Both the position numbers and the translations under genes were made by a program. A stretch of 64,000 nucleotides of DNA, taken from assembly GCF_963169125.1 (NCBI RefSeq), contig NC_084795.1, forward strand, positions 138,857,701 through 138,921,700. The letters are read 5' to 3'. Positions 56,987 to 64,000 of the stretch are shown here, piece after piece (position 1 is the stretch's first letter; each line of letters opens with the position of its first letter). The notes beneath the pieces were generated by a model. That model did no database searches, was not told the origin of the DNA, and worked only from the letters and a program-made list of their open reading frames with translations. This DNA comes from Humulus lupulus. Lineage: Eukaryota > Streptophyta > Magnoliopsida > Rosales > Cannabaceae.

Positions 56987-57225
56987 GTTCAAGGAGTTTC
57001 GAAGTCCTAAAAATATAATATATTTTTCAACGAGTTTTGAAGTCCTAAAAATATAATATATTTTTCAACGAGTTTTGAAGTCCTAAAAATATAATATATT
57101 TTTCAAGGATATTAATTCCTAAAAATACAAAATATTCTAAAAATATAATATACTTTACAAGGAATTTGAATTTTTAATTATGCCATATGTTTTTCAAGGA
57201 ATTTGAATTCCTAAATATATGGTTA
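56335..57225. repeat. ~38-bp palindromic repeat array in A3 (extended by the 486-bp duplication)
   Basis: Units TTTTTCAAGGAGTTTTGAAATCCTAAAAATATGATATA recur, the same family as 10235-10690 but with individual unit sequences closer to each other. Ends just before CTATAAGTAG. Confidence 0.85.
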
Positions 57226-57235
57226 GCCTGAGAGG

Positions 57236-57245
57236 CTATAAGTAG
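57236..57245 (+). promoter_or_regulatory. Putative TATA box of the A3 antisense transcript
   Basis: CTATAAGTAG lies at the place of TATAAATA in unit 2, 110 bp before the splice donor. Confidence 0.5.
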
Positions 57246-57345
57246 AGACTCACACATGACATCCCATACCCATGCGCCTATCTCAGGGAAAGTCTGAGCT
57301 GTGAAATTCTCCAAGCCTTCATCAACTTTGCGCATCTTCTCTTGC

Positions 57346-58365
57346 GTAAGTATTCTTTCCCAGTCTTTACGTCTTTGATGAATCTGTTTGATTTTCCTCG
57401 CTTTTCTCTATTTTGATTTAAAACAACTGACTTGTTTGAATCAAAGAAACTTGTTTTTAATCAATGGCTTGATCTTTGTTTCATTTTTACTTGATACTTT
57501 AGGGTTTAGAGGTATGTAGGCCGACCACCCATAGATTTTCCCTAGCCTGGGCGATTTCCAGAGTTACAAATCCCTCATAGCCCGACCACCTCTAGGTTTC
57601 CATGGCTTGGGAGATTTCCATGCCTACAATTCCCATCATAGGCTGACTACCCCTAGGGTTTCCCTTGCCTTATGCAATTTCCAGTTCCTACAATTCCCAT
57701 CATAGGACGACCACCCCTAGGGTTTCCCTTGCCTTGTGCGATTTTCAGGCTTGTAAATTTCATGGGTTGACCACCCCTAGGGTTTCCCTTGCCTTGTGCG
57801 ATTTCCAGGCCTACAAATCCCTTCATTGGCCGAGCACCCCTAGGGCTTCCTTAGCCTGGGTGATTTTCAAGCTTGTGAATTTCATCAAGGGTCGACCACC
57901 CTAGGGCTTCCATAATGGGTCGAGCACCCCTAGGGCTTCCTTAACCTAGAAGGTTTCCAGACTTACAATTCTCATCATAGGCCAACCACCTCTAGGGTTT
58001 TCCTAGCCTGTGCGATTTCCAGGCTTTCAAATACAGGCATAAGCAACTCCCAGGGTTACAAATCCAAGTCTAGACTGCATTTCCCATGTCCTGGGCGATT
58101 TCCATGGTTCCCAGGACTGGGTAGTCAACCCAACCCTTAGCATAGGCCAACCACCATATTCCTTAGGCTTCCAGGGATCGAAGATCTAGGGTGGTCGACC
58201 CAATCATAGGCCGACCACCCAGGACCCTAAATTTTTTTCTTTTGATTTCTTCACTTTTTCTCCTTAGTAATGGATATGCCCCCAGGTACTGGCCTATATG
58301 GTTCAGGTAGGGAACTTCATTACGTCGATATACTAACTTTACTTTTTTCCCTTTCTTTGTTGCAG
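57346..58365 (+). other. Putative 5' UTR intron of the A3 antisense gene
   Basis: Donor GTAAGTATT at 57346, TACTAAC at 58331-58337, acceptor TTGTTGCAG ending at 58365, ATG at 58366. It contains about ten units of roughly 60 bp (57520-58220) with GGCCGACCACCCCTAGGGTTTCC and GCGATTTCCAGGC. Nothing else is coded here. Confidence 0.65.
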
Positions 58366-59466
58366 ATGAACAGCTCCTCTTCGTCTAACAAGTCTTTGAG
58401 CAAGCATACTCCCCAAGAGCTGTTGGAAAGGGTGAAAAGGAATCTCCCCCGCTCTGCTGTATATTTATTCAGTGACAAAGATTTCTTGAAAAGGTATATC
58501 CCAATGGCATGAGTAAAACATACAATTCAACAACCTTTCGAAGATAATCCTCACATTGCCAGGCACATTACTCAAGGCTATTTTCCTGGCTCTTCTCAGA
58601 TCTCTTCTCAGCATAGTACTCCCAGTGGCTCCCAGGGCACATCTCAGCAAAGTCATTCTTCTCAGTGGAGCCTGTCTGGTCAGCGAGACTCCTTGCAATG
58701 CCATTTGCACCGGGATACCAGTCGAGTTCCCCATCACTCTTATTCTCAGCGAGAATATACTGAGGGCTCTCATTGCTAGGCTACTCACCCGTAGGAGCAT
58801 TCTATTCACAGGTTCTGGCCTAAGGTGGCTCGCCCTTCTCCCAATAGCAAGACAGTCTAGTCAGGTGCGCAGCAGAAGAAGAGACGACAAAAAGAGTTTC
58901 ATTCACCAGATTCTAGGGTCACCTTTTCCAGTGAGATCATATGGAAACCGTTTGTGAAGTCTCGCCCTGCTGATTACGAGGTGGTTTGGTTTAAAGGGGT
59001 TGCCTCTGACATGAATGAAGAGAAGGTAAAGAACTTAAGGAAGGCCTTCGACCTTTCTGGCATTTCTATTACTATCCCTGGTCTAGATGACAAAGCTTAG
59101 GACCCCCCTTTGGGTATGTGCGCTTGGACACGCTCTGCCATCAAGTCTGGCACCCTACTTCCTTTTTCATCCGTACTTCCGGAGCGTGGCAAATTATTTT
59201 GGTATTAGTCCCTCTCTGTTGGCTCCCAACGCTATCTTGGTGTTATCTACATTGTACATTATCTATCATTGTAGAAAATGGGTTGCTTCAGTACCTCATG
59301 AGATCCACTATTTATTTGATCTGAAGACGAACCCTTCTCAGCACAACTCAGGGTACTTCCACTTCCATCATTATACGAGCGAGGATACCGACACCTTCTT
59401 AGAAGAGATCTCTGGAAACAGGGAGACGTTGAGATATGCTGGCAACTACTTCTTCACAAAATATGC

Positions 59467-59471
59467 AGAGG
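59467..59471. repeat. Target site duplication AGAGG, left copy
   Basis: Repeated at 61753-61757; the unit 2 ORF has the uninterrupted site GCAGAGGCCAACT. Confidence 0.88.
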
Positions 59472-61752
59472 TGATAGGATATATTTTTAATACTTTTTAG
59501 TCTTAGTTTTATTATTATTATTTTATATTTTTAGTTCTTTTTATGTGTAGTTGTTGTATTTTTCAGGCTGTCATTTGTTAAATGGATATTTGAGAAATGT
59601 TTAAAATTTATTTGAAATATTATCTTCAATCAATAGAAAATCAATAAAAAAATCTTTTTTTGAATTTATTGGAGAAGATAAAGGAGAATTCAAACTTAAA
59701 TTATTGGAAAAAATTGAGATATTTTGAATCTGAGATAGTTTCGGTATTTTTACCATATCTCCCTAGTCACTTATTCAATTTATATGTTCTTGATGGCGTT
59801 GGAAATCTTATTCAAAGACCTAGGAAATCTTATTTCACAGGAAAAGTCAAATTCGGAAGTTTACGTAGTGATATTCGACCTACAAGATTACACAAGCTAG
59901 AGTTACGGGATTTGAAATTCAAATAAAGATATTTTGGAGCATTATCAAGTAACAAATTGAAACATCTAAAAAACTATTTTCACAACCTTATCACTATAAA
60001 AATAATGTTTTAGACTATTTTAGATCTCTCTCTCTCTCTTTCTTCTTGACCTCTCTCTATTTCCTCTCTTACTTCTTTTTCCATTCTTTTACATGAACTT
60101 ATTTTCTTATCTAGGGTTTAATGTAGTCACTTGGATTTCTATTTAATCTATTTATGATGTTCTATTGATTTTTATTCTTTATTCTAATCTATATAGTGTT
60201 TGCTTAATGCTAGTACATCCTAATCAATATTTGCTTGATTTATGATTTTGATTCAAAATTCGAAATATGAGAATTGAATGTGCTATCGTTATATAGACAT
60301 AGGTTACATATTGGACGAAAGTATCTATATGGCTTGTGTAGTAATTACATTTCTATGCTTAATGTCTACTATATGTTTAAGTTTATCACAGAGATATAGA
60401 AAACCTGCGTATAGGATGAGATCTTATACCTTGAAAAAGAATAGGAATCAATTTATGTTAACCTGCTATTGGAATAGGATGAAAGAAATTTAAAATTGAT
60501 TAATAAAATTAGTAGAATGAAAAGTTGATGAAGTTAATACCCTAGGTCTTTTTATTATTGATTTTCATCTTTTGATTAGTTATTTTTGTTCATAGTTATT
60601 TAAAATTTTATAATTAGATTTATTCATCTAAATTTTGTTTGACAAATAGAAATTAAAGAACAATTATTGGTAATTGGTTAATAGTTTTTTGTGGGAACGA
60701 TACTCTATTTACTATCTATATTACTATAATCGATTGCGTGCACTTGCGTATCATATTTTCATGATCAAGTTTTTGGCGCTATTGTCGGGGACTAAATTTC
60801 CAATATCAAAATTAATTGTTTTTTTGTTCTAATTTGGTTTTTATATTTTATATTATTAATATCAACATAATTAATTTTTATTCTAACTTGATTTTTTTAT
60901 TTATTTATTATTTAATTTATGTTTCTTTTCTGTGTTTGACTTGCGAGGTAAATAAAAAAATGCTCCATCAAGATTATATCGTGGGTTATTCCCAACAACA
61001 CAATGAGTCATTTTACTCCGCTTGGGGGAGATTTAATGAATTGGTGGAGAGATGCTATCAAAATTTCTCAGGAGGGTGTCTTACACTTTTCTTTTACAAT
61101 GGATTAGATGATGCAACAAGATGTTGGCTAAACTATGGAGTAGAGATAACTGGTGAACCTTTATTAAGAAGATGTCATGATGATATAATGGAGTTGTTGA
61201 ATGATATGGAAAATTTTGATTACCATTGGCATTAGGATCCTTCACTGCAAGGTTGGAGTCACCAATATCCTCCATTATTCCAAGATCCTAATATTTTACC
61301 CCAACCATTCGAGCATGAAGAGCATAAACCAGAAATTGAAGAAGTAATGACTAAATTGAAGAACACTTTGAATTTAATGGTGCATAATATGGAGTGGTTT
61401 AAGGACAATTACTCAAACAATCAAGGTTGTGAGAGTTATTATAATATTGTAGAAGCACCAATGGTTGAGCCATTAGAAGAGATTGAGTGTAATGTTGATG
61501 AACAAGAGACCCTCGAAGTTATATTCACTCAAAATTTTGCTAAGTTGGATACTTTTTTGGTAGATAATGATTATGGTGTAGTGAATGAAGTAAATTTCAT
61601 TCATGATCATGAAGTTGTTGAAGATCAAATCACAAGCATGTTTATGGACAGCCGAGTGGAGAGCGATAAATAATCAGAAGGGTTATATGAGGAATTCACA
61701 AATGAAGATGAGAAAAATATGACTTTGGAGGATGAGAAATCACTTGCAATCA
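59472..61752 (+). mobile_element. Athila-type gypsy element, internally deleted, no full 3' LTR
   Basis: It starts TGATAGG and ends TTGCAATCA between AGAGG repeats. The first 1296 bp (59472-60767) form an LTR with a TATA box (TATAAAAA, 59996-60003). The primer binding site TGGCGCTATTGTCGGGG follows at 60774. After a leader comes a gag fragment, then the element stops. Protease, RT, integrase and nearly all of the 3' LTR are gone; the last bases CACTTGCAATCA resemble CACTTGCGTATCA near the 5' LTR end. Confidence 0.82.
60959..61672 (+). pseudogene. Athila-type gag fragment
   Basis: From 60959: E-S-F-Y-S-A-W-G-R-F-N-E-L, F-Y-N-G-L-D-D-A-T-R and D-I-M-E-L-L-N-D-M, the Retrotrans_gag pattern of Athila elements. 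A stop at 61233 is followed by a second open part (61347-61673), acidic and without known motifs, as in the gag tail. Stop at 61671. Confidence 0.82.
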
Positions 61753-61757
61753 AGAGG
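61753..61757. repeat. Target site duplication AGAGG, right copy
   Basis: Matches 59467-59471. The antisense ORF resumes directly after it. Confidence 0.88.
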
Positions 61758-63168
61758 TCAACTACTCCAAGTTCAAGCATGTCGGGCCTTTCTATAGACC
61801 ACTCCCGACCTAGGCCATGACAGTTAAGGCCAAGGCATTGATTACCATGACCCCTAAGGAGAAGAACATCAAGGTTCTCATTACTTCGGAGAACCTTAGG
61901 AAGGTTGGGATATTTCCTTCTACTGTTGTTGATGTTCCGGATGAAGATGGAACCAAGCCCATGAATGCCATAAACTCCCTATGGCCTATTCTTATCGAGG
62001 AGGTACCTTCTTTGTGTGCTAGCTAGACAGAAGGGTGATAAGGTGGGTGCATCTGCGCACTCACTACTTGCTTTAGATGAATTTGATGAAGCCATGTTCG
62101 AACCCAAATCTCATTGAGAATGTTTGACACTTTTATCATCTCTGCTTTATTTTTCATCTGTGTTTGATATCCTGCTAATATCTTATCTTCTTTTGCAAGT
62201 TCAGATATGTTCGGTTTTGTTCACACCCAACAAAGGTCGACTCCAACTGAGACTAGCCCTTCCATCCGAGCGACCAAGAGGGCTAGGTTTGAGCCTGAGC
62301 CGATAATGGAGTTCCCTCCCGAGGCGCCTCCTTCAGCTCCACTAGTGTCTAGTCCTGTTGAAGAGGTAGAGCCATCCTTGCCCATGCCAGTTCCTCCCAT
62401 TATCACTGATGCGGGTGCCATATGGAATTTAGGTGCCATTATCGACCAAGAGTCCCATCTAGAGCAGATGACAACGACTTTTACTGGGATTAAGAATGAG
62501 GACTTGAGCACCATCCTCACAAAGTCACTTCTTGACATTCAGAGTGTAAGTCCTCTAAAGTTTTCTTTTTGTCTGGTTAGTTTGTGTGTTGATGTTATCT
62601 AACACTTGTATGTTTTTTGCAAGCGCTAATGTTGGTCTCCCATGTCCGTGATAGGTCTGTAGAGTATGCCTCTACGTTTTCCAACCTTCATTCTAAGCTT
62701 GAAGCTGTCCGCCAGGAGGTGCTGGACCTTAGGCGCCTTCTTGGCTCTAGGGATGCGGACATTGCTTTGAAAGATGAAGAGATCAACACTATCTGCAGTA
62801 CCGTGGAGCTCAAATAGCAGGAAGTGACCGAGTTGACACTCAGGGTAACCCAGATGGAGAGGAAACTTGCTAATCAGCTCAAACAGTCTGAAGCTGAGAA
62901 AAAGAAGTTGATTGCTGATATGGACCAACTGCGGAAGGATGCTCTTGTCGAGAAGGAGCAAGAGGTCAAGGCTGTCTGGGACAAAGCTCAAGAGGAGTAA
63001 TTAGAGACAGCTTTATCTTGCTTCTACTTGATCTAGAAGTCTAACAAAGATCTGAACTTGGATTTCCTTCCCGAGAAGACGCGAGCGTTGGAGCTTAAGA
63101 AGTGTCTAGCTCGTGAGGGTGTCGAGGCTCAAGGTGGACTTTCAGATGATACTCCTCACCCTAGTTAG

Positions 63169-63831
63169 TCTTCTTTTGGTCTTTTATTCTTTGTCTTTCC
63201 TTTTGTGCCATTGGGGGGCACCTTGTACATGACAGTTTTTACATATGACATTTTATGCCTTTATTCTTTTTTGTTATGAGTACTCAGTGTATTGATTGAA
63301 AATTTTTATTTCCATTGCTTACTAAGTATATCAACTCACAACCCTCATTGGTTCAGGTAGTAGTATACTCAGAACACATGTATTTCACGCGACATACTAA
63401 CCTTACTCCTTTACATTTTTCATGCTAACAACCATGGTAGTGTGAGTAGCACGATACTTCACCAAGTACCATGAACAAAATGGTCAGGTCGACCACCCCA
63501 TGGGTGATAGGTCGACCACCCTACAAGAGACATTGCTAGGAATCTCTCAACCAATGCCTTTTTGTTTTTGTTTTTTGCACTTTCAGAAAATATGTTGAAC
63601 AAATGTCCTAGAAAACTTGAGCTTTCTTAGTACTTAAGGTCACGTCCTCATTGCTTGTGTATACCCCAATCGGTATGTACTATATGCCCCCCAAGTGATC
63701 ATGGCTTTTAAAAGCCTTGGTCACTTGCTACTTGGTCATGCCTTGCTTCAAGCATTTTAGACACGTAGTACTATCCTTTTCACCCAATGATGCAAGCAGC
63801 AAATGCTTGTCCCTCATTGGTAGTCGGGTGA
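63169..63831. other. Noncoding 3' internal region of Gypsy A3
   Basis: Closely parallel to 14333-15000 in unit 2. No gene. Interrupted at 63832. Confidence 0.7.
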
Positions 63832-64000
63832 TGTAACGCCCTACTTCCTTAGAGCCGTTACTAAGTGAATTTAAAAACGTGCATTCAACTCGCTAATCGA
63901 GGTTTTAGGTCAAACAATGTAATTAAGCCATAAACAGAGAAAAACTTTAGGAATAATTCCATTTCAATGTAAATCATAAAAGTTTGACACCTGGGATCCC
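63832..64000. repeat. Chromovirus-type LTR, start only (cut by window end)
   Basis: TGTAACGCCCTACTTCC opens an insert absent from the matching place in unit 2 (15000). Like the solo LTR at 7214 it continues with a GTTAC repeat and CAACTCGCTAATCGAGG. By analogy it is read on the - strand, but the far end is not visible. Confidence 0.65.

Larger units (their letters stand above)
58366..63168 (+). pseudogene. Antisense ORF (aORF) of Gypsy A3, broken and interrupted
   Basis: Starts M-N-S-S-S-S-S-N-K at 58366 and follows the unit 2 ORF. The segment 59087-59468 has R-S-V-A-N-Y-F-G-I and, in frame, H-E-I-H-Y-L-F-D-L-K and Y-F-H-F-H-H-Y, where unit 2 needs a frameshift. An Athila-type insertion splits it (59472-61752); it resumes N-Y-S-K-F-K-H-V-G. 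The later exons match 62207-62545 and 62624-63168. The intron at 62546 keeps its donor, but its acceptor reads GCAAG instead of GCAGG. Stop TAG at 63166. Several other stops are present. Two copies sharing this layout argue that the protein once mattered to the element. Confidence 0.7.
55262..64000 (-). mobile_element. Gypsy A copy 3 (A3), 3' half, with nested insertions; continues past the window
   Basis: LTR, polypurine tract, palindromic array, antisense promoter, intron and antisense ORF occur in the same order as in unit 2 (6801-15180). It is interrupted by a 486-bp tandem duplication, an Athila-type element and a chromovirus LTR. The pol region lies beyond the window. Confidence 0.88.

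Noticed and set aside
59660..60493. Two open frames (88 and 71 codons) in the Athila-type LTR
   Set aside because: They lie in the LTR, show no conserved motif and have biased AT composition.
1..64000. tRNA, rRNA or other structural RNA genes
   Set aside because: No cloverleaf-like sequence with A and B boxes and no rRNA-like stretch was noticed; a tRNAscan or Rfam search was not possible here.

Overview
This is plant nuclear DNA, most likely from a eudicot with a repeat-rich genome. I see no host gene. Nearly everything recognisable is transposable-element DNA: Ty1/copia and Ty3/gypsy LTR retrotransposons (mostly the Tat type, with an extra RNase H and an antisense ORF), chromovirus LTRs, an Athila-type remnant and one L1-type LINE. 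Almost every coding region is broken by stops or frameshifts. The species cannot be named from what is visible.

Layout. From 1 to 3675 lies the left part of a decayed copia element (Copia A, + strand). It is cut by a 38.9-kb insertion (3676-42612) flanked by the repeat GAAAG, and Copia A resumes in frame at 42613. The insertion is a Tat-like gypsy element on the - strand (Gypsy A) arranged as a tandem dimer: LTR remnant, truncated internal unit 1, a shared LTR (6801-10094), internal unit 2, and a right LTR (41650-42612). The shared LTR holds a 2.36-kb chromovirus solo LTR (7214-9577). Unit 2 is split by a second copia element (Copia B, + strand, 17184-39043). Copia B is itself split by another Tat-like gypsy element (Gypsy B, - strand, 24162-36139). 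Nesting is therefore four levels deep and gives a relative age order: Copia A, Gypsy A, Copia B, Gypsy B.

From 43.1 to 55.3 kb is a patchwork of older remnants: the Copia A 3' LTR, a gypsy gag plus LTR (Gypsy D), degraded chromovirus LTRs and the 3' end of a chromovirus pol, a + strand solo LTR with repeat ACAAT (50479-51710), a 5'-truncated LINE with a 16-bp target duplication (52283-53284), and - strand copia pieces. From 55262 to the window end is a second Gypsy A copy (A3). It carries a 486-bp apparently perfect tandem duplication, an Athila-type insertion with repeat AGAGG, and a chromovirus LTR at the edge.

The most interesting shared design is in Gypsy A (two copies) and Gypsy B. On the strand opposite gag-pol, between the polypurine tract and pol, each has a TATA box, a short leader, a 5' UTR intron with good splice signals, and a multi-exon ORF ending in a coiled-coil-rich region. 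In Gypsy A that antisense unit sits behind an array of short palindromic repeats, and its intron is filled with GGCCGACCACCC-type repeats also present in the LTR. Gypsy A lacks a recognisable integrase and capsid core, so it is probably non-autonomous; Gypsy B carries all domains in damaged form.
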